Below are positions 9,299 through 17,666 of a stretch of DNA of 64,000 nt, in pieces (within the stretch, counting starts at the first letter, position 1; every line of letters starts with the position of its first letter). The notes below the pieces were generated by a model that worked only from the letters and a program-made list of their open reading frames with translations, searched no databases and was not told where the DNA came from. Source of the DNA: Sphingomonas yunnanensis (GTDB taxonomy: Bacteria; Pseudomonadota; Alphaproteobacteria; Sphingomonadales; Sphingomonadaceae); NCBI RefSeq assembly GCF_019898765.1, contig NZ_JAIOKB010000001.1, positions 806,001 to 870,000 of the forward strand, given 5' to 3'. Position numbers and translations under genes: made by a program.

Positions 9299-9733
9299 AT
9301 GTCCGAGCTGTCCGCCGCCGCCACCCTCCAGGCCCTGCCCTATGCCTTGCCCGAGTGCGGCAACGCCCGCGTCATCCTGTTCGCGATGCGGCGGATGGGC
9401 GCGCACGGTCTCGCCGACGCGCGCGCCGCGCACGCGCTGTTCACCGCCTTCGGCGAGGCGTTCCGGCGCCCGCTCACGCTGATCCGCGCGCTGATGGCGG
9501 ACATGGCGGCCAATGCCGCCGCGCCGATCGCGATCGCGCCATGCTGCTGCGCGCGCATGACTCCCTCGGAGCAGGTGCTGCTGTCGATCCTGGCGCGCGT
9601 CGAGACGCGGGTGGAGAGCGCGCGGCTGCTGCTGCAGGACCTGCTCGGCCAGCGTCACGTCGACGGCGTGCTCGCCAGCGCCGCCGCGGTCGCCGCGGCC
9701 TTCGCCGACGAGGGGCGGCCGGTGTCGCTGTGA
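9299..9733 (+). CDS. Small conserved protein (DUF6628-like)
   Basis: 144 residues with no signal peptide and no confident membrane segment. I recognise it only as resembling a small sphingomonad protein family (DUF6628-like) with the blocks LPECGNARVILFAMRRMGAHG and IAPCCCARMT; the function is unknown. Three consecutive cysteines at about residues 82-84 could bind metal or form a redox centre (inference). The ATG at 9299 is preceded by GAGGAG about 10 bases upstream. A Fur-like dyad sits just upstream. Codon use matches its neighbours. Confidence 0.7.
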   Translation: MSELSAAATLQALPYALPECGNARVILFAMRRMGAHGLADARAAHALFTAFGEAFRRPLTLIRALMADMAANAAAPIAIAPCCCARMTPSEQVLLSILARVETRVESARLLLQDLLGQRHVDGVLASAAAVAAAFADEGRPVSL

Positions 9734-9762
9734 GGGTGAGGGTGGACTGCCCTTGCCCCTTT

Positions 9763-9860
9763 TCGTCATCCGGAACTCGTTTCAGGTTCCACCGTCCCGC
9801 GAGCGCCTCCGCACCTGAGTGCGCGGCATCGTGGATCCTGAAGCGAGTTCAGGATGACGC
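9763..9860. repeat. Compound inverted repeat, type C
   Basis: Sits between two convergent genes (9733 and 9900). The left arm is CGTCATCCGGAACTCGTTTC followed by AGGTTCC; the right arm is GGATCCTGAAGCGAGTTCAG followed by GATGACG. Outer and inner edges match the other compound repeats, but the arm core CCTGAACTCGTTTCAGG is a third version. It may also serve as a bidirectional terminator. Confidence 0.76.
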
Positions 9861-9899
9861 CAGAACGGGGAGCGACGCGCCATGTCCGCGCGATTGCCC

Positions 9900-11234
9900 C
9901 TACCCGCTCCGCCCGTCACGTGCGTCACCCGGCCCCTCGGTGCCGGCGCTGCCGACCGAGCGGTCGACCAGCCCCGAGCGTCCCATCCAGAAGAACAGCA
10001 GCACGCCGGGCAGCGCGGCCGCGACCGTCAGCCAGTAGAAGCCGACATAGCCGAACCGCTCCACCAGCGCGCCCGCGGTGGTGCCGGTGACGACGCGCCC
10101 GACGATGCTCGAGGCGGCGGAGATCAGCGCATATTGCGCGGCGGTGAAGCGCAGGTCGCACAACGCCGAGAAATAGGCCACCACGGTGACCCCGCCGATC
10201 CCCGAGGCGACGTTCTCGAACAGGATCGCGCCCGCGAGGCCGACGTTGCTGTGCCCCGCCGCGGCGAGCAGCGCGAAGCTGACGTTGGACACCGCCATCA
10301 GCACGAGGCTGAGCAGCACCGAGCGCTTCATGCCGAGCCGCGCGTACAGCCAGCCGCCGATGAAGATGCCGACGAGAAAGGCCCAGAAGCCGACCCCCAC
10401 GTCGTACAAGGCGATCTCGTCGTTGCTGAAGCCGAGCGAGTCGAGCATCAGGCGCAGCACCAGCGAGCCGAGCGTGTCGCCGATCTTGTGGATCAGGATG
10501 AACAGCAGGATCACGGCCGCGCCCGGGCGCTGGAAGAATTCGGTGAACGGCTGCCACGTCGCCGCGAGCGCCTCCCCGATGCCGCGCCGGCGGACGGGGT
10601 CGCGGTGGCGTCGCGGCTCGCCCACCACCAGCGCCGCCAGCATCGCGGGCAGCGCCAGCGTCGCGCAGGCGCAATAGGCCGCGGCCCAGCCGTAGCGCGC
10701 GGCGATAATCAGCGCGAGCGAGGCCGCGCCGGCCGAGCCGATGCGCCAGCCATATTGGCTCATCCCCGACCCGACGCCGAGCTGGCGCGGCTCGAGGATC
10801 TCGATGCGATAGGCGTCGATGACGATATCATAGGTAGCGCCCGCGACACCGACGAGCACCGCGGCGACCGCGGTCGCGGCGATGCTCGCCCGCGGGTCGG
10901 CGAAGGCGAGATGCACCACCGCGGCGATCACCAGCGTGCCCGCGAACAGCAGCCACGAAACCCGCTGGCCCAGCCGCCCGATCACCGGCAGCCGCACGCC
11001 ATCGACCACCCAGGCCCACAGGAACTTGAGATTATAGGCGAGGAAGGCGAGGCTGAAGGCGGTGACGGTCTTCTTGTCGATTCCGTCCTGCGCCAGCCGC
11101 GTCGTCAGCGTGGCGGCGATCATGGCATAGGGGAAGCCCGAGGACACGCCGAGCGCGAAGGCGGCGAGCGGCCCCCGCTCGACATAGGGCCTGATCCCGT
11201 CCCGCCAGGTCGTGCCGTCCGCGCGCGTCGCCAT
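9900..11234 (-). CDS. AmpG-like MFS permease
   Basis: 444 residues with about 12-14 hydrophobic segments. The N-terminal RGPLAAFALGVSSGFPYAMI, the YNLKFLWAWVVDGVRLP segment and the later helices resemble AmpG muropeptide permeases, which import anhydromuropeptides for cell-wall recycling. The ATG at 11234 gives the sequence MATRADGTTWRDGIRPYVER; the frame stays open another 53 residues upstream but that stretch is low-complexity and rejected. Substrate assignment rests on resemblance only; a general MFS permease is the alternative. Converges with the 9299 gene across a repeat. Confidence 0.75.
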   Translation of the reverse strand: MATRADGTTWRDGIRPYVERGPLAAFALGVSSGFPYAMIAATLTTRLAQDGIDKKTVTAFSLAFLAYNLKFLWAWVVDGVRLPVIGRLGQRVSWLLFAGTLVIAAVVHLAFADPRASIAATAVAAVLVGVAGATYDIVIDAYRIEILEPRQLGVGSGMSQYGWRIGSAGAASLALIIAARYGWAAAYCACATLALPAMLAALVVGEPRRHRDPVRRRGIGEALAATWQPFTEFFQRPGAAVILLFILIHKIGDTLGSLVLRLMLDSLGFSNDEIALYDVGVGFWAFLVGIFIGGWLYARLGMKRSVLLSLVLMAVSNVSFALLAAAGHSNVGLAGAILFENVASGIGGVTVVAYFSALCDLRFTAAQYALISAASSIVGRVVTGTTAGALVERFGYVGFYWLTVAAALPGVLLFFWMGRSGLVDRSVGSAGTEGPGDARDGRSG

Positions 11235-11386
11235 CAACTCGATCCGCTCCGTCCTCTGCCCCGCCGCGGCGCGCGCCGGACAGCGAGAGCTAGACCATCG
11301 CCGCCGCGAGCGGAAGGCGCGGTACGTGCGGGCTTGCGGCAGGGCGGTGCGGGTAGTGGACGGGGCGGAGGCGACGCATGAGCTTG

Positions 11387-11582
11387 AGTTCACGCGAAGA
11401 CGCAGCGGCGGGACGGACCATCGCGCAGAGGCGCGAAGGCGCGGAGAGATCGGGCTCGCCGCGCAGCGGCTCCGATCCTCGGAGCCCTTTTCTGACGCGC
11501 GACATACGGAATGGACAGAACCCCTCCGCGTCTCTGCGCGAACAACCCTTCTTCTTCGCGTCGTCGCGTCTTGGCGTGAACG
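11387..11582. repeat. Long inverted repeat, family D copy 1
   Basis: Terminal arms GTTCACGCGAAGACGC and GCGTCTTGGCGTGAAC pair at 15 of 16 positions. A second inner pair, CGCGCAGAGGCGCGAAGGCG and CCTCCGCGTCTCTGCGCG, nests inside. A related element lies at 31708-31897. Nothing in it is coding. It occupies the 701-base gap between the AmpG-like gene and the receiver gene, which has no supported gene. Confidence 0.7.
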
Positions 11583-11874
11583 ATTGCCATGAAGTCGGAG
11601 CCGTCACCTTCCGACGAGCAGAGTCGCAGCCAATCCCATGCCCATGCTGTCCTACACCCGCCCCCTCGTGGCAGAGGAGACGGATGCCGCCTCTCGCCAT
11701 GGATCATGCGGTCGCGTCGACGTCGGCCGCCCGGACCTCACTCCAACATGACTCAACGTTCGCGGCGTCCGACAGCCGCGCCTCAGCTCAAATGGGAAGA
11801 CGAGGGCGACAGCAAAATACAGTCAGAGCAAGATCTTATAAGCGGGATCTCACGCAGGATCTCCGCTCCACGCC

Positions 11875-11926
11875 AATGTTGAGTCGCGCGCGCGAACCGC
11901 GCCGGCGACTCAACATTCGCAACATT
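11875..11926. repeat. Perfect 13-bp inverted repeat; GAATGTTGAGTC motif cluster
   Basis: AATGTTGAGTCGC (11875-11887) is repeated exactly inverted as GCGACTCAACATT (11905-11917), just beyond the 3' end of the minus-strand receiver gene. Read on the minus strand it continues GCGCGCGAATGTTGCGAATG and then TTGAGTC, which recurs nearly unchanged at 38815. A partial copy GACTCAACGTTCGCG lies at 11750-11764. It could be a transcription terminator, but there is no T tract. Confidence 0.65.
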
Positions 11927-11935
11927 CGCGCGCGC

Positions 11936-12379
11936 TCAGGCGGTCGCGGCACCGCCGCCATGGAACAGTTGGAAGCCCCCGGGCAGCCGCCGCGGCGGCT
12001 TGCCCGCGACGCTCTGCTCGATCGCGACGATCGCGCCGAGGAGGTCACGCTGCGCGTAGGGCTTGGCGAGGAAGCCGGTCGCCAGCGTCGCCGCCTCGTC
12101 GGGGCAGGCGCCGGTGACGAACAGTACGGCGACGCCGCGCGCGCGCGCGACCCTCGCCACCTCCACGCCGCTGCCGTCGGCGAGCGTGACATCGACCAGC
12201 ACGAGGTCGACCGGCGTCTCGGCGGCGAGCACCGCCAGCGCGTCGGCGACGCGGTCGACCGTCGCGACGATGCTATAGCCCTGGTCGGTGAGCAGATGCT
12301 CGGCGTCGAACGCCACCAGCGGCTCGTCCTCGACCAGGAGCAGCCGCTCGAACACCCGCTGTTTGCGTCCGAAGACCAT
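11936..12379 (-). CDS. Single-domain response regulator
   Basis: 147 residues: one receiver domain (about residues 11-125) and a short tail. The acidic pocket VEDEP, the phosphoacceptor Asp in VLVDVTLADG, Thr in LFVTGACP and Lys in FLAKPY are present, so it should be phosphorylatable. No output domain is seen. It stands alone: no kinase gene lies next to it, and the next gene downstream on its strand is the AmpG-like permease beyond repeats. Partner unknown. Confidence 0.85.
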   Translation of the reverse strand: MVFGRKQRVFERLLLVEDEPLVAFDAEHLLTDQGYSIVATVDRVADALAVLAAETPVDLVLVDVTLADGSGVEVARVARARGVAVLFVTGACPDEAATLATGFLAKPYAQRDLLGAIVAIEQSVAGKPPRRLPGGFQLFHGGGAATA

Positions 12380-12475
12380 ATGCCCTCACCGTCGTTACGC
12401 CGGCACAACGCGCGGGCGGCCGCGCGGGTGCAAATAAATGCCGCTAAGTGCGCGATGATCGGCTAAGCGGCCGCG

Positions 12476-13903
12476 ATGGTCGACCCCCATCCCGAAGCGC
12501 CCGCGGAGCGACGCGCCGAGCATCGTATCGCCAAGCTGCTCGCGCGCGCCGGTGTCGCCTCGCGGCGCGAGATCGAGCGGATGATCGCCGAGGGGCGCGT
12601 CGCGCGCGACGGCGTCGTGCTCGACACGCCCGCGACGCTGCTCGCCTCGCTCGACGGCGTCACCGTCGACGGCGAGCCGGTCGCGGCGCCCGCACCGGCG
12701 CGGCTGTTCCTGTTCCACAAGCCCGCCGGCGTGCTGACCACCGAGCGCGACTTCAGCGGCCGGCCGACGATCTACGACCGCCTGCCCAAGGACCTGCCGC
12801 GCGTGGTGCCGGTGGGGCGGCTCGACCTCAACACCGAGGGGCTGCTGCTGCTCACGACCGACGGCGAGTTCAAGCGCGAGCTCGAGCTCCCCGCCACTGG
12901 CGTCGAGCGCAGCTATCGGGCGCGCGCTTATGGCCCGGTGACCCAGGCGCAGCTCGAGGAGCTGATCCACGGCGTCGAGGTCGAGGGCGTGCGCTACGGC
13001 GCGATCGACGCCAATCTCGAGCGCCGCACCGGCGCCAACGTGTGGATCGAGATGACGCTGCGCGAGGGCAAGAACCGCGAGGTGCGGCGCGTGCTCGAGC
13101 ATCTGGGACTGCGCGTCGGACGGCTGATCCGCACCCGTTACGGCCCGTTCGTGCTCGGCGACCTGCCGGTGGGCGGCGTCGGCGAGGTGCGCGCCGCCGA
13201 TCTCGCGGGCTTCCGCCAGACGCTGCGCTCGCCCGCGGCGACGCGGCTGCCGGTCGAGCCGGTGACGGTGCGGGACCAGCGCGCCGGGCGCGAAGTGGGG
13301 ACGCGCGCGGCAGGATCCGCGGGCGAGGCTCCGCGTGGCGCGCGGGTGGCGCGACCGATGGCGGGAACGAGCGAGCGGTCCGCTGCTGCGAGGCCGGCGC
13401 GAGCTTCCGCGCATCCCGGTGAGCGCACGGATAGCACGCGGGGCGCACGGCCGGCGCCGCCCGGCGCGACGCGCCCGACACGGCAGCCCCCCGGCGCGGG
13501 CCAGCGCGCGCGCGTGCGCGACGGCGGCGTCACGGCCGAGCGCCCGGCCCGCACCGACGATGACCAGCGCGCGCGCCGCGCTCCATCGCGCGCGGGCGCG
13601 CCGGCCGAGCGGTCGGTCCGCGCCGCCGAGGACCAGCGAACCCGTCGTGCCCCGTCGCGCGCCGGCGCACCGGTCGAGCGGCCGTCCCGCGCCGGCGAGG
13701 ACGCGCGCACCCGCCGCGCCCCGCCGCGCACCGACGACGATCAGCGCGCCCGTCGCTCACCATCGCGTACCGGCACGTCGTCGCCGCGCGTGTCGGCCGG
13801 CGCGGACACCCCGCCGCCGACCCGCCCCGAGCGGCCCAAGCGCCAGCCGGGCTGGGCCAAGCCCAAGCCGCGCTCGGGGCCACCGCGCAAGGGGCGCCGA
13901 TGA
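12476..13903 (+). CDS. RluB/RsuA-type rRNA pseudouridine synthase with repetitive basic tail
   Basis: 475 residues. Residues about 15-70 form an S4 RNA-binding domain (IAKLLARAGVASRREIERMI); about 80-250 the synthase core with FHKPAGVLTT, the catalytic Asp in VGRLDLNTEGLLLL, ARAYGPVTQ and GKNREVRRVLEHLGL. From about residue 260 a 200-residue Arg/Ala/Pro-rich disordered tail follows, with near-repeats of about 23 residues built on RARRAPSRAGAP. The family modifies uridines of large-subunit rRNA; tails of this kind are common in alphaproteobacterial RluB. The stop overlaps rsmD (ATGA). Confidence 0.92.
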   Translation: MVDPHPEAPAERRAEHRIAKLLARAGVASRREIERMIAEGRVARDGVVLDTPATLLASLDGVTVDGEPVAAPAPARLFLFHKPAGVLTTERDFSGRPTIYDRLPKDLPRVVPVGRLDLNTEGLLLLTTDGEFKRELELPATGVERSYRARAYGPVTQAQLEELIHGVEVEGVRYGAIDANLERRTGANVWIEMTLREGKNREVRRVLEHLGLRVGRLIRTRYGPFVLGDLPVGGVGEVRAADLAGFRQTLRSPAATRLPVEPVTVRDQRAGREVGTRAAGSAGEAPRGARVARPMAGTSERSAAARPARASAHPGERTDSTRGARPAPPGATRPTRQPPGAGQRARVRDGGVTAERPARTDDDQRARRAPSRAGAPAERSVRAAEDQRTRRAPSRAGAPVERPSRAGEDARTRRAPPRTDDDQRARRSPSRTGTSSPRVSAGADTPPPTRPERPKRQPGWAKPKPRSGPPRKGRR

Positions 13904-14439
13904 GGATCGTCGCCGGCAGCTGGCGCGGCCGCGCGCTCGTCGCCCCCGCGGGCGAGACGACGCGACCCACCGCCGACCGCACGCGCGAGGCGCTGTTCTC
14001 GATGCTGCTGAGCCGCGTCGGCAGCTTCGAGGGACTCGCGGTGGCGGATCTCTTCGCCGGCTCGGGCGCGCTCGGGCTGGAGGCGCTGTCGCGCGGCGCG
14101 CGCTCCTGCCTGTTCGTCGAGCAGGACAAGGCCGCGCTCGACTCGCTGCGCGCCAACGTGGCCAAGCTGGGCGCGACCGGCGCCGACGTGCGCGCGGGCT
14201 CGGTGCTCGCGCTCGGCCCCGCGACCGCGCCGCTCGACCTCGTGATGATGGACCCGCCCTATGGCACGGGCGCGGGCGCGGTGGCGGCGGACAAGCTCGC
14301 GCGGCTCGGCTGGATCGGCCCCGCCACCTGGGTCACGGTCGAGACCGCGCGCGGCGAGCCGGTGACGGCGACCGGGTTCGAAGCGGTGGTGGAGCGGGTC
14401 TACGGCCGCGCCCAGGTCACGCTGCTGCGGCTCGCCTGA
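13900..14439 (+). CDS. rsmD: 16S rRNA (guanine(966)-N2)-methyltransferase
   Basis: 179 residues, the family's normal length. It methylates G966 of 16S rRNA during 30S assembly. The N-terminal MRIVAGSWRGRALVAP and RPTADRTREALFSML, the SAM loop DLFAGSGALGLEALSRGA and the catalytic DPPYG motif are all intact. Its ATG overlaps the stop of the pseudouridine synthase gene, so two rRNA-modifying enzymes form an operon. Converges on the transporter gene ending at 14447. Confidence 0.96.
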   Translation: MRIVAGSWRGRALVAPAGETTRPTADRTREALFSMLLSRVGSFEGLAVADLFAGSGALGLEALSRGARSCLFVEQDKAALDSLRANVAKLGATGADVRAGSVLALGPATAPLDLVMMDPPYGTGAGAVAADKLARLGWIGPATWVTVETARGEPVTATGFEAVVERVYGRAQVTLLRLA

Positions 14440-14446
14440 GCGCGCG

Positions 14447-15754
14447 TCATGGTCCCTCGATCGGCACCGCCTCGACGTGGCGCGCCGGGCGCATGACCAG
14501 GAGCGCGACCAGGCTCAGCAGCGACATGGCGGCGAGGTAGACGCCGACGGGGGCGAGCCCGCCGCGCTGCGCCAGCGTCTGCGCCGCGATCGGGGTGAGC
14601 CCGCCGCCGATGATGCCTGCCATGTTGAAGGCGAGGCTCACCCCGGTATAGCGCACCCGCGCGGGGAACAGCCCGGGCAGCCAGGCGCCGAGCGGGCCGT
14701 AGACGAAGCCCATGACGAACAAGGCGAAGGCGAGCGTCGCGAAGACCGCGAGCGGCGCGCCCGAGCCGAGCCCCGGTACCAGCGCGAAGCCGGCGACCAC
14801 CGCGCCGACGCAGCCCCAGCGCAGCACGTGCGCGGGCGAGCGCCGGTCGCTCCACTCGCCCGACAGCGCGATCCCGAGCGCCATGAACAGGATCGCGCCG
14901 AGCTGGAGCGCGAGGAACAGCTGGCGGTCGAAGCCGCGCGTCACCGCATAGCCGAGCGCGAAGGCGGTCGCGACGTAATAGACCGCGAAACACGCCACCG
15001 CGCCGAGCGTGCCGCCCAGTGCTTCGCGCCAATGATGACGCAGCAGCTCGCCGATCGGTACCGCGGGCGGCGGGCCTTCCTCGATCATCGCCGCGAAGGC
15101 GGGCGTCTCCGCGATCGTCAGCCGCACCCACAGCCCCAGGGCGATCAGCACCGAGGAGAGGAGGAAGGGCAGCCGCCAGCCCCAGGCCATGAAGGCCCCG
15201 CGGTCCATCGTCGCCCCGAGCAGCAGGAACAATCCGTTGGCGGCGATGAAGCCGACCGGCGCGCCGAGCTGCGGGACCATGCCGTAGCGGCCGCGACGGT
15301 GCGGCGGCGCGTTCTCCACCGCGAGCAGCGCCGCCCCGCCCCACTCGCCGCCCAGCCCGAAGCCCTGGCCGAAACGCAGCAGGCACAGCAGCAGCGGCGC
15401 GACATAGCCCGCTTGCGCGAAGGTCGGCAGGAAGGCGATCGCCATGGTCGAGCCGCCCATCAGCAGCAGGCTGGCGATCAGCGTCGACTTGCGCCCGACG
15501 CGGTCGCCGAAATGGCCGAACGCCCAGGCGCCGATCGGCCGCGCGAAGAAGGCCACCGCGAGGCTGCCATAGGCCGCGAGCAGCTCCACCGCGGGATCGC
15601 CGGTCGGGAAGAACAAGGGCCCGAACACGAGAGAGGCCGCGGTGGCGTAGATGTAGAAGTCGTAGAACTCGACCGAGGTACCGACCAGGCTGGCGAGCAG
15701 GATGCGGCGGTGGGACGCGGTCGTGGGCGGGGAGGCTGACATGGCGGCGGTCAT
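14447..15754 (-). CDS. MHS-family MFS transporter
   Basis: 435 residues with 12 likely membrane helices. The start region SLVGTSVEFYDFYIYATAAS, the loop GHFGDRVGRKSTL and RFGQGFGLGGEWGGAAL are signatures of the metabolite:H+ symporter (MHS) subfamily, which includes shikimate, proline/betaine and dicarboxylate carriers. The substrate cannot be told. Start is ATG 15754, or ATG 15742 (MSASPP). The stop is seven bases from the convergent rsmD stop. The region upstream holds a plus-strand small-RNA candidate. Confidence 0.88.
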   Translation of the reverse strand: MTAAMSASPPTTASHRRILLASLVGTSVEFYDFYIYATAASLVFGPLFFPTGDPAVELLAAYGSLAVAFFARPIGAWAFGHFGDRVGRKSTLIASLLLMGGSTMAIAFLPTFAQAGYVAPLLLCLLRFGQGFGLGGEWGGAALLAVENAPPHRRGRYGMVPQLGAPVGFIAANGLFLLLGATMDRGAFMAWGWRLPFLLSSVLIALGLWVRLTIAETPAFAAMIEEGPPPAVPIGELLRHHWREALGGTLGAVACFAVYYVATAFALGYAVTRGFDRQLFLALQLGAILFMALGIALSGEWSDRRSPAHVLRWGCVGAVVAGFALVPGLGSGAPLAVFATLAFALFVMGFVYGPLGAWLPGLFPARVRYTGVSLAFNMAGIIGGGLTPIAAQTLAQRGGLAPVGVYLAAMSLLSLVALLVMRPARHVEAVPIEGP

Positions 15755-15854
15755 CGAGCGAGGGTCGCCCCCGGGTCAACGAGAAAAGTTTGCCGCACGG
15801 TCACGAAAGGCTCTGCGACCGACACACAGCAGCAACGTTGCGGCGCTACATCGA

Positions 15855-15963
15855 GCATGCCGGCGCCGCTCCCCCTGTGTGGCGCCGTGATGGTCGGACA
15901 CTCCCCCTCGTCCGATCTTTCCCTGGACTACGGGGCGGCTCGCGAGGGCCGCCCCGGCTTTTC
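15855..15963 (+). ncRNA. Candidate trans-acting small RNA with two C-rich hairpin loops
   Basis: Three successive hairpins on the plus strand in a gap without a gene. Hairpin 1 has a perfect 7-bp stem CGGCGCC/GGCGCCG (15861-15867, 15881-15887) and loop GCTCCCCCTGTGT. Hairpin 2 has stem TCGGAC/GTCCGA (15894-15899, 15910-15915) and loop ACTCCCCCTC. Hairpin 3 is a GC-rich terminator ending in CTTTT. Two loops exposing CTCCCCC, complementary to Shine-Dalgarno sequences, recall anti-SD small RNAs of alphaproteobacteria. The 5' end is a guess; no clear promoter was found. Confidence 0.5.
15932..15963 (+). terminator. Intrinsic terminator of the candidate small RNA
   Basis: A perfect 8-bp stem GGGGCGGC (15932-15939) and GCCGCCCC (15948-15955) with loop TCGCGAGG, followed by GGCTTTT. 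It points along the plus strand, where no protein gene precedes it, which is the main reason to propose an RNA gene here. Confidence 0.75.
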
Positions 15964-16000
15964 GGGCGGAAGCGTCAGGGCGACGGCGCCGCCCCCCGCG

Positions 16001-17641
16001 TCACGATAGCCCCGCCGTCCGCACCAACGCGCGCAGCAGGCAGAAGAGCGCGCCCGACAGCGCCATTGCCACCGGCAGCGTCAGTAGCCACGCCGCGGCG
16101 AGCTGGAGCAGCGTGCGCCGCTGCAATCCCTGCCCGCTCGCCACCGAGGCGCCGGCGATGCCCGAGGAGAGGATATGCGTCGTCGATACGGGTAGCCCGA
16201 AGCGGTCCGCCGCGAGGATCGTCCCCGCCGCGACCAGCTCGGCCGAGGCGCCCATGCCGTAGGTCATGTGCTGCTTGCCGATCTTCTCGCCGACGGTGAC
16301 GACGATCCGCTTCCAGCCGATCATCGTGCCGAGCCCGAGCGCCAGCGCCACCGCCACCTTGACCCACAAGGGGATGAAGCGCGTGCCGCGCTCGAGCCGC
16401 TTCTGATAATCGGCGAGCGAGTCCTTCTCCCGCTCGCTCAGGCGCGACGTCTTGTCGGCGACGATCATCCGTGTCGCGTCGAGCACCAGGTACATGTCGT
16501 TGCGCACGTTGGGCGCGGCCTGCGCGGGGACGTTGCTGAGCGCGCCATAGCCCGCGACGCGCTGCGCCAGGTCATGCGACACCGTCACCACCGCGCCATA
16601 GGCCTGTGGCGACACCGCGCGGCGCTGCTCCAGCGCGTCCTTGAGCAGCGGCCGCGCGCGCTCGAGCGGTATCGCGGCGGCGCCATGGCGGGTGAGCGTC
16701 GCGTTCGCGCCCGTGGCGCTGGCGAGGAAGGCGTGCGTCTCGCTCGCGGGCAACGTGCGGTTGAGCGCGTAGGCGGTCGGCGCGCAGCCGATCAGAATGA
16801 GCATGATCAGCCCCATGCCCTTCTGCCCGTCGTTCGAGCCGTGGCTGAACGACACCGCGGTGCAGGTGAACACCAGCAGCGCGCGGATGCCGAGCGGCGG
16901 CGGCGCGTCGCCCTCGGGCGCGCGCATCAGCTCGGGCGAGCGCGCGACACGGCGCAGCACCAGCAGCAACAGCGCGGCGGCGGTGAAGCCGATCAACGGT
17001 GCCATCCACAGCCCGGTCAACACCTTGGTGGCCTGACTCCAGTCGACGCCGGCGGTGCCGCCCGCGCCTGAGGTGAGCAACTGGTTCGCGAGCCCAACCC
17101 CGAGCACCGAGCCGATCAGCGTGTGGCTCGAGCTGTTCGGCAGGCCGACATACCAGGTCGCCAGGTTCCAGATTATCGCGGCGAGAAGCAGCGCGAAGAT
17201 CATCGCGAAGCCGGCGCCCGAGCCGACGTTGAGGATCAGGTCGACCGGCAGGAGCGTGATGATCGAGTAAGCCACCGCGCCCGAGGAGAGCAGCACACCG
17301 AGGAAATTGAAGAAGCCCGACCAGATCACCGCCAGGTTGGCGGGCAGCGAGTTGGTGTAGATCACGGTGGCCACCGCGTTGGCGGTGTCGTGGAAGCCGT
17401 TGACGAACTCGAACCCGAGCGCGATCAGCAGCGCCAGGCCGAGGAACAGGAAGACTCCGACGGCGAGCTGCTCGCCGACCTGCTGCGTGTCGACGACGAT
17501 GCTGACCCCGGCATAGGCCAGCCCCGCCACTGCGAGCAGCAGGAACAGCAGGCGAGCGCCGGGATGAACCGGCGCGTCGAATCGTCGCGCGGGAACGGGC
17601 GACGGCGGCGACTCGCTGGCCGCGAGGACGGTGGTTGCCAT
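16001..17641 (-). CDS. PiT-family inorganic phosphate transporter
   Basis: 546 residues. N- and C-terminal membrane halves carry the duplicated PiT signatures GFEFVNGFHDTANAVATV and VSTTHILSSGIAGASVA, and the family motif SFSHGSNDGQKGMG follows a large cytoplasmic loop. It is a low-affinity, proton-coupled phosphate (metal-phosphate) carrier of the inner membrane. ATG 17641 (MATTVLAAS) is preferred over ATG 17668, because the latter falls within a Pho-box-like site at 17667-17684. Confidence 0.92.
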   Translation of the reverse strand: MATTVLAASESPPSPVPARRFDAPVHPGARLLFLLLAVAGLAYAGVSIVVDTQQVGEQLAVGVFLFLGLALLIALGFEFVNGFHDTANAVATVIYTNSLPANLAVIWSGFFNFLGVLLSSGAVAYSIITLLPVDLILNVGSGAGFAMIFALLLAAIIWNLATWYVGLPNSSSHTLIGSVLGVGLANQLLTSGAGGTAGVDWSQATKVLTGLWMAPLIGFTAAALLLLVLRRVARSPELMRAPEGDAPPPLGIRALLVFTCTAVSFSHGSNDGQKGMGLIMLILIGCAPTAYALNRTLPASETHAFLASATGANATLTRHGAAAIPLERARPLLKDALEQRRAVSPQAYGAVVTVSHDLAQRVAGYGALSNVPAQAAPNVRNDMYLVLDATRMIVADKTSRLSEREKDSLADYQKRLERGTRFIPLWVKVAVALALGLGTMIGWKRIVVTVGEKIGKQHMTYGMGASAELVAAGTILAADRFGLPVSTTHILSSGIAGASVASGQGLQRRTLLQLAAAWLLTLPVAMALSGALFCLLRALVRTAGLS

Positions 17642-17666
17642 GGTGGCACCGCCTTCCGCCTCGAAC

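Noticed and set aside
9882..11381. 499-codon plus-strand frame antisense to the AmpG-like gene
   Set aside because: Charged, repetitive translation without domains; the membrane protein on the minus strand is convincing.
13560..13760. Tandem repeats considered as a CRISPR array
   Set aside because: They are in-frame 69-base repeats within the RluB-type tail, without unique spacers or nearby cas genes.
15790..16299. Plus-strand frame overlapping the small-RNA candidate
   Set aside because: Arg/Pro/Ala-rich, no ribosome site, reads through the hairpin terminator and into the PiT gene antisense.
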